Shown: in pieces, positions 1-6,002 of the stretch
How the letters are laid out: every line of letters begins with the position of its first letter
How positions within the stretch are numbered: position 1 is the stretch's first letter
From: a virus
Direction: 5' to 3' (one strand)
DNA: 23,430 bases
IMG/VR virus record: IMGVR_UViG_3300017528_000501
Coordinates: 1 to 23,430 of that record
Made by a program: the position numbers and the translations under genes
The notes under the pieces: generated by a model
Told to the model about the DNA's origin: nothing
Databases searched by the model: none
The model's input: the letters and a program-made list of their open reading frames with translations, nothing else

Positions 1-519
1 TCACGACTCCACCACCCGGCCGGTCATCCTGTCGGTCACCTGAACCTTGTCGCCGCCCAGAATCACACCGGATTGATTAGCATCGCTAAACTGTTTTTCG
101 GCAGACATATCCCCGGATTCAGCGGCAGCCCTCGCAGATGCTTGTGCCGCAGCCAGTTTCGCCTTGAAATCCACTACAGGCAACGCATCTAGGCGCACTG
201 GCATACCACCCACCTGGAACTCGCCGCCGATGCTGGAAGACTGCCGGGCCGGGTCGACACCAGGGCGCGCGTAGCGCCCAGACAGGTTCAACACCCCGGC
301 CTGCTGCTCCCCCAAGTTGGCCATCAACTCATCGGTTTTCGACCAGCGCTGATCGGCATGGAATACGGCCGAATTCGGCGGTGCTGCGACGACTATCGAA
401 ATAAACTCCCAGCATGACAGCTTGGCAGTGCCAATGTCGTCGGCATGCAATTGCAATGACAAAAGGTCACGCTCGACCGCATGCCAGTGTTCGCTAATGA
501 TGCGGACGAGCGTTATCAT
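1..519 (-). CDS. Tail assembly chaperone, downstream partner (172 aa)
   Basis: Cytoplasmic chaperone that, with the product of the preceding gene, is expected to coat the tape measure protein during tail tube polymerisation. The N-terminal third has the pattern of actinophage second tail chaperones: a W..VERDLL segment, a short acidic DDIGT stretch, a W-E-[FL]-I motif, and APPNSAVFHA followed by a W-S-x-x-D segment. The C-terminal half is Ala/Gln-rich and charged, as often seen. The ATG at 519 overlaps the stop of the upstream gene as ATGA, so I prefer it to the longer open frame that begins further upstream. The stop codon is at the window's first three bases, so the gene is complete. It may also be made as a -1 frameshift extension of the upstream chaperone (see the GGGGGA site). 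The tape measure gene would be expected next, outside the window. Confidence 0.8.
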   Translation of the reverse strand: MITLVRIISEHWHAVERDLLSLQLHADDIGTAKLSCWEFISIVVAAPPNSAVFHADQRWSKTDELMANLGEQQAGVLNLSGRYARPGVDPARQSSSIGGEFQVGGMPVRLDALPVVDFKAKLAAAQASARAAAESGDMSAEKQFSDANQSGVILGGDKVQVTDRMTGRVVES

Positions 520-526
520 TCCCCCG
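516..526 (-). promoter_or_regulatory. Possible -1 frameshift site / coupled restart between tail chaperones
   Basis: On the minus strand the end of the first chaperone reads TCG GGG GAA TGA. The five G residues allow a GGG codon to re-pair one base upstream, giving GGG GGA ATG in the frame of the second chaperone, which is open through this point. Programmed -1 shifts between the two tail chaperone genes are well established in siphophages. The slip is not ideal here, because the A-site GAA would have to move onto GGA. Simple ATGA re-initiation explains the layout equally well. Confidence 0.35.
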
Positions 527-1040
527 AGGTCGCCCCTCCACCGATGGCTTCCATCCACTTGTCGCACATGTCGAAAAATTCGCGGTCATCGACGGTATTA
601 ACGATGTGGCGTTGAAGCGCCGTCGGTACCTCAAAACGATCCATCCACATGTACATCTGAGTGAACGGGTTGCGCCGAAGCTGGTGCAACTCGAAGAAAA
701 ACACCTTGTCGGGCTGATTGAAAACCACCGACGGCAACGGTATCGGTTCAGCGTTCTCAGCTTTGGGGTGATACCAAAACAGTTTGGTGCCTTCCGGGTA
801 CAACTTCTCAAAAGGATTATCGGCCGGTTTCGGTAGTTGCGGTGTCGGCGGTTTCGGCTTCTCGACGAACAGCTCCGGCGCAGCCGGTTGCGTGACAGCC
901 ACGGCCGGTTCATTAAGTGCCTCACACAGCCCGCAGATATCGTCAGGTCCGTCGTGCACGTGACCATCGATACCGACATGCTCCAACTGTGTGGAAGCTC
1001 TAACCCGTTTCGCCGCAGACTTTTTCGTTGCGGCGGCCAT
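516..1040 (-). CDS. Tail assembly chaperone, upstream partner (174 aa)
   Basis: First of the two tail chaperone genes that sit between the major tail protein and the tape measure gene in siphophages. The N-terminal about 60 residues are basic and then Pro-rich, with a DDICGLCEALNEP segment. The conserved part starts near residue 80, with KLFWYHPKAENAEPIPLP and a V-F-F-F-E-L aromatic strand. It is followed by M-W-M-D-R-F-E-V-P and a DDREFFDMCDKWM segment, matching the family pattern of a W.D...VP helix and a D..E...F...W helix before a short GE end. The ATG at 1040 overlaps the stop of the major tail gene as TGATG, so I prefer it to the GTG one codon upstream. The last codons contain the G-rich stretch discussed as a frameshift site. 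Confidence 0.8.
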   Translation of the reverse strand: MAAATKKSAAKRVRASTQLEHVGIDGHVHDGPDDICGLCEALNEPAVAVTQPAAPELFVEKPKPPTPQLPKPADNPFEKLYPEGTKLFWYHPKAENAEPIPLPSVVFNQPDKVFFFELHQLRRNPFTQMYMWMDRFEVPTALQRHIVNTVDDREFFDMCDKWMEAIGGGATSGE

Positions 1041-1630
1041 CACAGATGCAGACCGTCATTGAGGTACATGTACCCGTGGTTACGATTGGAATCCGGGTAG
1101 GCTTTCATCGTGCACGCGATGCTGCTGAACATTTTGTGGGTCAGATCCACCTCGCCAATCGCAATGACACGGCCGATCGGAATGACGATACGAACCAGCA
1201 TAGCGTTGAAAAAGCCGTCGAAAATCCACGATTGCGTGTCAAGCAAGTTCGGATTCATTTTGACGGCGATCTCATTACCCTGCTGGCTTGTCGCCGGAAT
1301 GACACTGACATTGCTAATGCCGTAGGCAGTCGCGAGAACCTGCGCGTTCATCAACTGCATCAACTTGAAATCCATTGTGCGGTCATACTTGTCCTGGATC
1401 GTGCCACCCAGGGCACCCCCCCACACAAACACGTCGGTGTTGGAGCGGTTCTCTCTCTGCCTCAAGCCGTTCTCGTCGGCGTAACCAAGGTCAAGCCACG
1501 CGACGGGAAGCGTCGCATACGAGGTGGTGGGCAGCGCCGTATTCAGCGGCGCACGCATGATCGAACCGGCTGCACGCGGCGAAACCGCGACAAACTGCAA
1601 CACATTCGACTGGGGAACAGGTGCTGTCAT
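1040..1630 (-). CDS. Major tail protein, tail tube subunit (196 aa)
   Basis: Forms the stacked hexameric tube of a non-contractile tail. Recognisable features are the L-D-L-G-Y-A-D-E-N-G-L segment near residue 45, followed by a polar stretch and TDVFVWGG. These are the early hairpin and strand signature of actinophage tail tube proteins. Later come a long helix-like MDFKLMQLMNAQVLATAYG segment and the strand run RIVIPIGRVIAIGEVDL, ending in a segment rich in Tyr and Asn. The length is normal for a tube protein without an added Ig-like domain. Its position directly ahead of the chaperone pair fits. ATG at 1630 follows GAAAGGA with about six bases of spacing. An apparent terminator hairpin lies just upstream (1645-1674), making this one of only two clear non-coding gaps in the operon. 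Confidence 0.85.
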   Translation of the reverse strand: MTAPVPQSNVLQFVAVSPRAAGSIMRAPLNTALPTTSYATLPVAWLDLGYADENGLRQRENRSNTDVFVWGGALGGTIQDKYDRTMDFKLMQLMNAQVLATAYGISNVSVIPATSQQGNEIAVKMNPNLLDTQSWIFDGFFNAMLVRIVIPIGRVIAIGEVDLTHKMFSSIACTMKAYPDSNRNHGYMYLNDGLHL

Positions 1631-1644
1631 TTAGATTCCTTTCA

Positions 1645-1674
1645 TGAAAAAGACCCCAGCAGCGCTGAAGTCTT
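1645..1674 (-). terminator. Intrinsic-terminator-like hairpin before the major tail gene
   Basis: Minus-strand RNA would read AAGAC UU CAGC, loop GCU, GCUG GG GUCUU, then UUUUC. This gives an 11-pair stem that includes two G-U wobbles, a three-base loop and a short U tract. The wobbles pair only in minus-strand RNA (they are C-A mismatches on the other strand), so the structure fits the operon direction. It lies about 15 bases before the ATG of the tube gene, so full termination would silence that gene unless it has its own promoter or the stop is leaky. It could instead protect or define a processed 5' end. Confidence 0.55.
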
Positions 1675-1681
1675 CGCTTTG

Positions 1682-1703
1682 TATTCTGTTGTATATTCTG
1701 TTG
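1682..1703. repeat. Short direct repeat TATTCTGTTG x2
   Basis: Two copies of TATTCTGTTG, 12 bases apart (1682-1691 and 1694-1703), in the AT-rich gap between the tail terminator candidate and the tube gene. I see no convincing -35/-10 pair around them. They could be a protein-binding site or a chance slippage product. Confidence 0.3.
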
Positions 1704-1709
1704 ATTCAG

Positions 1710-2144
1710 TTACGGCACGTGACTCGATATCTCCCATGTCACCGCGCCGCGATATCGCAGCAAGTTGATTTCAGGATCATCGAGGCGACGCCCGCCGATC
1801 ACCGTAACCACGCGGTTGATATACCAGCCTGCGATGCTGCGACCTGCTGCCGCTGCACAGTTCGCGATGGCAGTTCTGCTGATCAACGAGCACTGGTCTT
1901 CCCCGCCACCGACCGCCCCGGCGTAGGCATGGATGAGGAATGAAGCGAGAAACATTGCATTATGAGGCAGCTGAGGTACCACGTCACCGGCCTCGACACG
2001 ACAAAACCCGTTAACCACGTCCAACGCAACATCCGGTCTCGGCAACTCGACAGACACGATGGTCGGCGCCAGGATCGGTGTGAGAAAAACTTGGGCCAAA
2101 AATTCGATGTCGACCGGCATCATCACCGGAAAAATTTGGGGCAT
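1710..2144 (-). CDS. Probable tail terminator protein (144 aa)
   Basis: Assigned mainly from position: the gene just before the tail tube gene in siphophages usually encodes the ring protein that caps the tail tube and joins it to the neck. Sequence support is modest. It begins MPVDIEFLAQVFLTPIL, a helix typical of the first helix in tail terminators. This is followed by alternating hydrophobic strands (TIVSVELPRPDV), an A-rich central segment, a long helix with HAYAG, and a C-terminal R-x-R-x-A-V-T-W-E-I strand that resembles the final strand of the family. The ATG at 2144 overlaps the upstream stop as TAATG. I find no clear Shine-Dalgarno sequence, so translation is likely coupled. A tail-completion or neck protein of another type cannot be excluded. 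Confidence 0.6.
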   Translation of the reverse strand: MPQIFPVMMPVDIEFLAQVFLTPILAPTIVSVELPRPDVALDVVNGFCRVEAGDVVPQLPHNAMFLASFLIHAYAGAVGGGEDQCSLISRTAIANCAAAAGRSIAGWYINRVVTVIGGRRLDDPEINLLRYRGAVTWEISSHVP

Positions 2145-2329
2145 TACACAAACCGATCGTCTAATGCATTGTGGGAGTAGGTGACTGACCTGACCCAACC
2201 ATCGCGCGTCGCAACATTCTCGGGTCTGGGATTACACCAGCACATCGGCCACGTGTGTGGGCGACTGTCCGCCATTGGCACGACATGCATATCCCCGTAC
2301 CAGCGGTGCACCGTCCAGGGACCGTACAT
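2144..2329 (-). CDS. Small conserved phage protein with HVVP and CWC motifs (61 aa)
   Basis: A small neck-region protein of unknown function. It carries an HVVP motif at residues 15-18, then D-x-R-P-H at 21-25 and C-W-C-N-P at 30-34, and near the C-terminus S-H-N-A-L-D-D-R. I know this order (HVVP, D..H, C.C.P, HN..D.R) as a recurrent small protein in phages of Actinobacteria and other hosts, where His and Cys residues could bind a metal. That family recognition is from memory and its role is unknown. The ATG at 2329 overlaps the previous stop as TGATG and is preceded by AGGAAAG, so it is chosen over the GTG codon immediately upstream. The stop overlaps the next start as TAATG. Confidence 0.65.
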   Translation of the reverse strand: MYGPWTVHRWYGDMHVVPMADSRPHTWPMCWCNPRPENVATRDGWVRSVTYSHNALDDRFV

Positions 2330-2610
2330 CACTTTCCTGACATGCCCAACGCCGCCTTCAGTAGCACGCCATCGCGGATTTCGGCCCGGATGCCTTTACT
2401 GTTGGGGATGATCCAGGCGCGCGGCCTGTCCGGTGTGTGCGCCCTAGTGGGACTGACCTGTGCCGACAAGTTGAAAGCGTCGGGACGGCCGGTGTTGTCG
2501 ATGGTTTCCTGCGCCTTCTTGACGATGTGTGCCACCACCGCGGGGTGGTACAGGATTTTCAGCAACTCTTCCCGGCTGATGCCGTCCCACGATGCTCGCA
2601 CCGCAGCCAT
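2329..2610 (-). CDS. Tail-completion/neck protein candidate (93 aa)
   Basis: Short protein between the head-tail stopper and the tail terminator candidate, the usual place of an HK97 gp10-like tail completion protein. It has an N-terminal helical half (DGISREELLKILY, then AHIVKKAQETI) and a C-terminal basic strand half, with R-A-W-I-I-P followed by a KGIRAEIRDG segment. The size and the helix-then-strand layout fit a minor neck subunit, but I see no diagnostic motif. The ATG at 2610 is preceded by AAGGGGG at good spacing. The stop overlaps the next start. Confidence 0.6.
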   Translation of the reverse strand: MAAVRASWDGISREELLKILYHPAVVAHIVKKAQETIDNTGRPDAFNLSAQVSPTRAHTPDRPRAWIIPNSKGIRAEIRDGVLLKAALGMSGK

Positions 2611-2624
2611 TTTCGTCCCCCTTC

Positions 2625-2990
2625 TTAGGTAACACGCTTGAGGTGTACCTGACCACCGAACATGGTCTTGTCGAACCCGAACGGGTCGTCGCCACCCCAG
2701 TTACGAGGATCGTTCTGCACCAGAAACGCCTTGCCTTGAATCAGAATCCGGTCATTTTTGCTGTAGATTGTGGCGTCGGGGACGCTCATCAGCAGGTCGG
2801 TTTCGGTACGCGCCTCGTATTCGACGGTCACCGGATCGCGCCGCGGGCGCATGTGCAGCGGATATATCGCCTCAGCCATGCGTTTGACAGGCGGGGCGTG
2901 AATGTGGATTGGCTTGTTGTGGCTGTCCCTGGTGCCGGTGTCAGTCCACACCTGATGCTGCACCGGAATGTTCGCGGAAAAAACCGACAT
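2625..2990 (-). CDS. Head-to-tail stopper protein (121 aa)
   Basis: Closes the head after DNA packaging and forms the platform on which the tail docks. The family pattern is clear: an N-terminal VWTDTGTRDSHNKPI strand pair; a Pro-rich A-P-P-V-K-R stretch; an aromatic segment with I-Y-P-L-H; a polar R-P-R-R-D-P-V loop; the strand ARTETDLLMSVPD; then NDRILIQGKAFLVQ and D-P-R-N-W-G. The C-terminal part, D-P-F-G-F-D-K-T-M-F-G-G followed by a V-x-L-K-R-V end, is typical of actinophage stoppers. The length is normal. It starts one base after the stop of the preceding small gene (TAGATG). The separation of this gene from the head-tail adaptor (12820-13449) by nearly 10 kb is odd, since the two are normally near neighbours. 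Confidence 0.8.
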   Translation of the reverse strand: MSVFSANIPVQHQVWTDTGTRDSHNKPIHIHAPPVKRMAEAIYPLHMRPRRDPVTVEYEARTETDLLMSVPDATIYSKNDRILIQGKAFLVQNDPRNWGGDDPFGFDKTMFGGQVHLKRVT

Positions 2991-3197
2991 CTATCTTTTC
3001 CGCTCCACATGTCCGCGCAGGTTAGGATCGCTCATCGGGGAACTCCACGTCGTACGCGGGTAAACACCGATGTTGAGTGTGCGCAAACCACGCCAGATAG
3101 TCGGAACCGATTCGGTGGGTAAAGTATCTGACGACATAGCGCTCGGGAAAAGTGAATCGCTAGGGAATAACAAATCGGATGGGAATAGACCTGGCAT
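2991..3197 (-). CDS. Small protein with FPSD repeats (68 aa)
   Basis: Starts with three tandem copies of a short L-F-P-S-[DA] unit (residues 4-19), a motif I have seen in small structural genes of actinophages and at the ends of phage fibre proteins. The remainder is a Trp/Arg-containing segment (PTIWRGLRTLNIGVYPRTTW) and a basic C-terminus (RGHVERKR). The function is not recognised. It sits between the long repeat protein and the stopper, with only one base between the upstream stop and its ATG (TGAAATG) and none between its stop and the next ATG. It is therefore translated as part of the same chain of genes. A role as a small neck or fibre-attachment subunit is only inference. Confidence 0.6.
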   Translation of the reverse strand: MPGLFPSDLLFPSDSLFPSAMSSDTLPTESVPTIWRGLRTLNIGVYPRTTWSSPMSDPNLRGHVERKR

Positions 3198-3198
3198 T

Positions 3199-5460
3199 TC
3201 AGCTGCTTTCGTTTATTCGGAGATCCGCGGGCGCCCTAAAGATTCGGGTGCCACCCGGTGCAGCAGCGACGCGGGTGTCTGCTGTTGCCGCGAAAATTCT
3301 TGTGTCGACCGAATTTTTGAACACTCGATCATCGGTACCAGCCTCGAAAATCCGGTTGGACTGGTTGTACGCACTCGCCAACCCGAACACAACAACGGTG
3401 TCGATACCCGCCGGGAACAACGACTGCAGGCCGGAGAACTGGGAAAATGTCGGGGCACCGAAGCGTTCAACACCGGGGATGCCGCTCGGAGTGAACGTAT
3501 TAGAAGCGGTGAGGTTACCGAAAACGCCGACCGAGACAATCCCGCTCGGCGATATCGTCACCGCACCGGGTGTTACCGTTGGCGCTCCGGTTATTTCACC
3601 TGATCCGATTCCAGCTGGCGAAATCGTCTGCGTCAGCGCAGGATTGCCAAGTGTTTCACTGCCGCCAATACCTGCTGACGTAACAGCTTTCGCGACACTG
3701 AGTGCACCAACGGCTTCCGATGTTCCGATACCTGCTGGCGAGATGACCTGCGTGAGTGTCGGGCTGCCGAGTGTTTCACCAGTTCCGGTCCCGGCTAGTG
3801 CGACGCTTTGCGTCACTGTGACGAAACCGGCTTGCTCGGCGGTGCCGATGCCTGCCGGACTGATCAGTGATGCGCCAACACTGACATTGGGTACACCAAC
3901 AGCTTCTGCTGAACCGATACCGGCTGGCGAGACTGTGACCGCACCAGGAGTGACTGTAACAGAACCAGATCGCTCAGTTGACGCAATTCCCGCCGAACTG
4001 ATCAAGACAGTAACAACGGGGGCACCGAACGCCTCGCCGGTTGTCGCACCGGATGGCGTAATAACGCTTGTAATGCTCGGTGCGCCAACAGTTTCCGACG
4101 TACCGATACCGGCTGACGCAATTGTGTTGGCGGCAGTGATCGCCGGTTCGCCGATAGTTTGTGCTGACCCGATACCGGCTGGTGCAATACCGCCAACGCC
4201 TATTGCAGCCGCACCAATAGCTTCCGATGTACCGATACCAGCTGATGTGACAACGCTCGTAACAGTCGGTGCACCAACGGTTTCCGACGTGCCTATACCC
4301 GCTGACGCAATTGTGTTAGCAGCAGTGACTGCCGGTTCACCAATGACTTGTGCTGACCCGATACCGGCTGGCGCAATACCGACACCTACTGCAGCGGCAC
4401 CAGAAATCTCTCCGGTACCAATACCGGCTGGTGTGACTACCTCGGTAATAGTCGGTGCACCAACGGTTTCCGCTGTACCTATACCGACGGGTGAAACGAT
4501 CTGTGTGACGGTGGGTGCACCGAGTGTTTCACTAGTTGCGGTTCCTGCAGGGGCGATGCCAACGCCCACTGCAGCCGCACCGGAAACCTCTCCAGTACCG
4601 ACACCGGCAGGTGAGACTGTTACTACACCAGGCGTGACCTGGGGGCCACCAATGGCCTCTGCTGAGGCGATGCCAGCGAGTGAAACAATCTGTGTGACTG
4701 TCGGTGCACCAATAGTCTCCGAAGTTCCGACGCCTACTGGTGCAACACCAACCGCAACAGTCGCCGCACCAACAGTCTCGCCGCTACCGATACCGGTTGG
4801 CGTGACGATCTTCGTAACATTAGGTGCACCAACAGTTTCGGATGTTCCGATACCTGCTGGGCTGATCGTGTTGGCAGTAGTGACTGCAGATGCGCCAACA
4901 GTTTCACCGGTCGCGACACCGGATGGTGCGATCGTCTGCGTAACAGTCGGTGCGCCAACAATTTCTGAAGTTGCAACACCGGTCAGGGAAACCGTATTTG
5001 TTGCGCTAGCAGTTGATGCGCCAACGGTTTCCGATGTGTTGACACCGGCTGGAGCAATACCAACCGCGACTGTCGGCTCACCAACCGCTTCACTAGTTGC
5101 AATACCGACTGGTGCAATCGTGTTAGTGGCAGTGACTGCCGGTGCGCCAGCAGCTCCAGCTGTGTCAATACCGGCTGGTGCAATCGTGTTGGCTGCACTA
5201 ATCGCTGGTGCGCCAACAGTTTCCGCCGACGCTATACCAGCAGGCGAAATGACGTTCGTAATAGACGGTGCGCCAACAGCTTCCGCCGATAAGATACCGA
5301 CCGGTGAAACCGTGTTGGCTGCACTAATCGCCGGTGCGCCAACGGTTTCCGCTGATGCAATGCCAACTGGCGAAATCGTCTGCGCATTAACGACCGCACT
5401 GACCGGGCCAATCTTGGGCCGATACGACCCTACTGGTCGACCCCTACCGGCGCGGGACAT
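3199..5460 (-). CDS. Long tandem-repeat structural protein, probable virion fibre (753 aa)
   Basis: Three parts are visible. Residues 1-27 are a basic, Gly/Arg-rich head. Residues 28-702 consist of about 32 tandem units of 20-23 residues with consensus I-[SA]-P-[AV]-G-I-[GA]-[ST]-x-E-x-[VI]-G-x-P-x-[VI]-T. Residues 703-753 switch to a nine-residue repeat, D-x-R-[IV]-F-x-A-x-A. The units contain many Thr and Ser but very few aromatic, Cys or Lys residues, as expected for an elongated beta-type fibre or stalk. Similar G-I-x-S-x-E-x-x-G repeats occur in phage surface proteins of unknown fold. There is no signal peptide. It is translated from ATG 5460 after AAAGAG, which lies within the last codons of the HNH gene. 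The dense Thr/Ser pattern makes it a candidate acceptor for the glycosyltransferase encoded at 14566-15588. Its exact virion location is unknown. Confidence 0.8.
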   Translation of the reverse strand: MSRAGRGRPVGSYRPKIGPVSAVVNAQTISPVGIASAETVGAPAISAANTVSPVGILSAEAVGAPSITNVISPAGIASAETVGAPAISAANTIAPAGIDTAGAAGAPAVTATNTIAPVGIATSEAVGEPTVAVGIAPAGVNTSETVGASTASATNTVSLTGVATSEIVGAPTVTQTIAPSGVATGETVGASAVTTANTISPAGIGTSETVGAPNVTKIVTPTGIGSGETVGAATVAVGVAPVGVGTSETIGAPTVTQIVSLAGIASAEAIGGPQVTPGVVTVSPAGVGTGEVSGAAAVGVGIAPAGTATSETLGAPTVTQIVSPVGIGTAETVGAPTITEVVTPAGIGTGEISGAAAVGVGIAPAGIGSAQVIGEPAVTAANTIASAGIGTSETVGAPTVTSVVTSAGIGTSEAIGAAAIGVGGIAPAGIGSAQTIGEPAITAANTIASAGIGTSETVGAPSITSVITPSGATTGEAFGAPVVTVLISSAGIASTERSGSVTVTPGAVTVSPAGIGSAEAVGVPNVSVGASLISPAGIGTAEQAGFVTVTQSVALAGTGTGETLGSPTLTQVISPAGIGTSEAVGALSVAKAVTSAGIGGSETLGNPALTQTISPAGIGSGEITGAPTVTPGAVTISPSGIVSVGVFGNLTASNTFTPSGIPGVERFGAPTFSQFSGLQSLFPAGIDTVVVFGLASAYNQSNRIFEAGTDDRVFKNSVDTRIFAATADTRVAAAPGGTRIFRAPADLRINESS
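3202..3336 (-). repeat. C-terminal nonapeptide repeat block
   Basis: Five tandem units: TDDRVFKNSV, DTRIFAATA, DTRVAAAPG, GTRIFRAPA and DLRINESS, ending at the stop codon. The period of 9-10 residues differs from the 20-23 residue period of the rest of the protein, so this is a separate module. It may be a tip or an attachment region. Confidence 0.65.
3355..5379 (-). repeat. About 32 tandem 60-69 bp coding repeats
   Basis: Nearly the whole gene is built from units of 20, 22 or 23 codons that differ mainly at the linker: ...TQ or ...AV for 20, ...AAN for 22, ...PGAV for 23. The first two thirds hold the most uniform units. Units near the C-terminus are more divergent, with Phe appearing (VFG, RFG). 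At the DNA level, adjacent copies share runs such as GATACCGGCTGG and CCAACAGTTTC, which makes unequal recombination likely. Confidence 0.85.
4067..4382 (-). repeat. 189 bp higher-order duplication inside the repeat array
   Basis: Units 17-18 and 20-21 are near copies of each other, offset by exactly 189 bases (63 codons). For example, GACGCAATTGTGTT recurs at 4115 and 4304, and GTGCTGACCCGATACCGGCTGG recurs at the same offset. This is the clearest sign of recent block duplication in the array. Confidence 0.7.
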
Positions 5461-5463
5461 TAA

Positions 5464-5988
5464 CTACTCTTTAGGATAGAAGCGCGCCGGAAGCCGCTGC
5501 CGCCGATTTTGAGACTGTTCTTGCCTTGTCGCCCAGCGAAGATTCCCCGGCACATAGTCACCATCGTTATTAATCCTGTCTAACGTGGAACCCTCCGGGC
5601 GAGGCCCGAGATATTTATCCAAATACTCTGCAAAAACAGCAAAGTCAACCATCCACGGTTGATAGATCCCAATGCCCCGCCCGCCATAATAAGCCCAATC
5701 TGCGTGTGTCTCGCAAAGGCATTTACCCTTAATTGTCTGCCATGCTCGATACCGGTAATCCCCATATCCAGCACCATGTTTGAAATGCCTCTTCGATACC
5801 CGCTCACGCTTCAAGCAACCACAAGACTGTGAGCTATATGCTCCAATAGATTTGAGATTCCTAACATTGACGTCGCGCTCCGTCCCGCAATCGCAACGGC
5901 ATAAAACCTTACCAGTGGCTCGCGAGTAATCAGTCAACGCGACCCAACGACCGAACCGTTCCCCTCGTACTATACTCATGTGATACAT
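5464..5988 (-). CDS. Free-standing HNH endonuclease (174 aa)
   Basis: A homing-type nuclease inserted between two virion genes. The N-terminal part begins R-G-E-R-F-G-R-W and has a zinc-ribbon-like Cys set, C-R-C-D-C at residues 30-34 and C-G-C at 56-58. The middle has a Y-R-A-W-x-x-I-K-x-K-C segment and A-Y-Y-G-G-R-G-I. The C-terminal nuclease motif includes L-D-R-I-N-N-D-G-D-Y-x-P-G-N-L-R-W-A-T, where the D-R-I-N-N-D and N-L-R-W-A-T residues are typical of this phage HNH class. Free-standing members nick or cut intron-less or endonuclease-minus alleles and spread. Two in-frame ATGs (5988 and 5979) are possible and neither has a good Shine-Dalgarno site. A hairpin covers the second start (5974-6002). 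Removing the gene would leave the neighbours 6002-6496 and 3199-5460 intact, as expected for an insertion. Confidence 0.8.
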   Translation of the reverse strand: MYHMSIVRGERFGRWVALTDYSRATGKVLCRCDCGTERDVNVRNLKSIGAYSSQSCGCLKRERVSKRHFKHGAGYGDYRYRAWQTIKGKCLCETHADWAYYGGRGIGIYQPWMVDFAVFAEYLDKYLGPRPEGSTLDRINNDGDYVPGNLRWATRQEQSQNRRQRLPARFYPKE

Positions 5989-6002
5989 AATACATCATGA
6001 GT
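5974..6002 (-). promoter_or_regulatory. Hairpin over the HNH gene start
   Basis: Inverted repeat ACTCATG (5974-5980) / CATGAGT (5996-6002), extended by three more pairs across a two-base bulge. It spans the gap between the upstream stop and the HNH ATGs. In minus-strand RNA the ATG at 5979 lies inside the 3' arm. Hairpins that hide translation starts are known for phage-encoded homing endonucleases, so late translation of the nuclease may be damped. Confidence 0.45.

Noticed and set aside
1676-1709. Possible promoter for the major tail gene in the AT-rich direct repeat
   Set aside because: TATACA-like sequence is present on the minus strand, but no -35 element at 16-18 bases was found, so it is not reported as a promoter.
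1028-1768. Plus-strand open frame of 246 codons across the major tail gene
   Set aside because: Antisense to a well-supported tube protein, with Arg/His-rich composition typical of a shadow frame and no domain.
3355-5379. The regular 60-69 bp period could be mistaken for a CRISPR array
   Set aside because: There are no identical repeats separated by unique spacers. The whole period is coding, varies at third codon positions and keeps one reading frame without stops.
3179-5479. A 766-codon open frame on the plus strand, antisense to the long repeat protein
   Set aside because: Its openness follows from the repeat's codon composition (Gly/Ala/Pro/Thr/Val codons give few stops on the complement in that register). 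It has no ribosome site, runs against the operon direction, and its product is only a mirror of the repeat.
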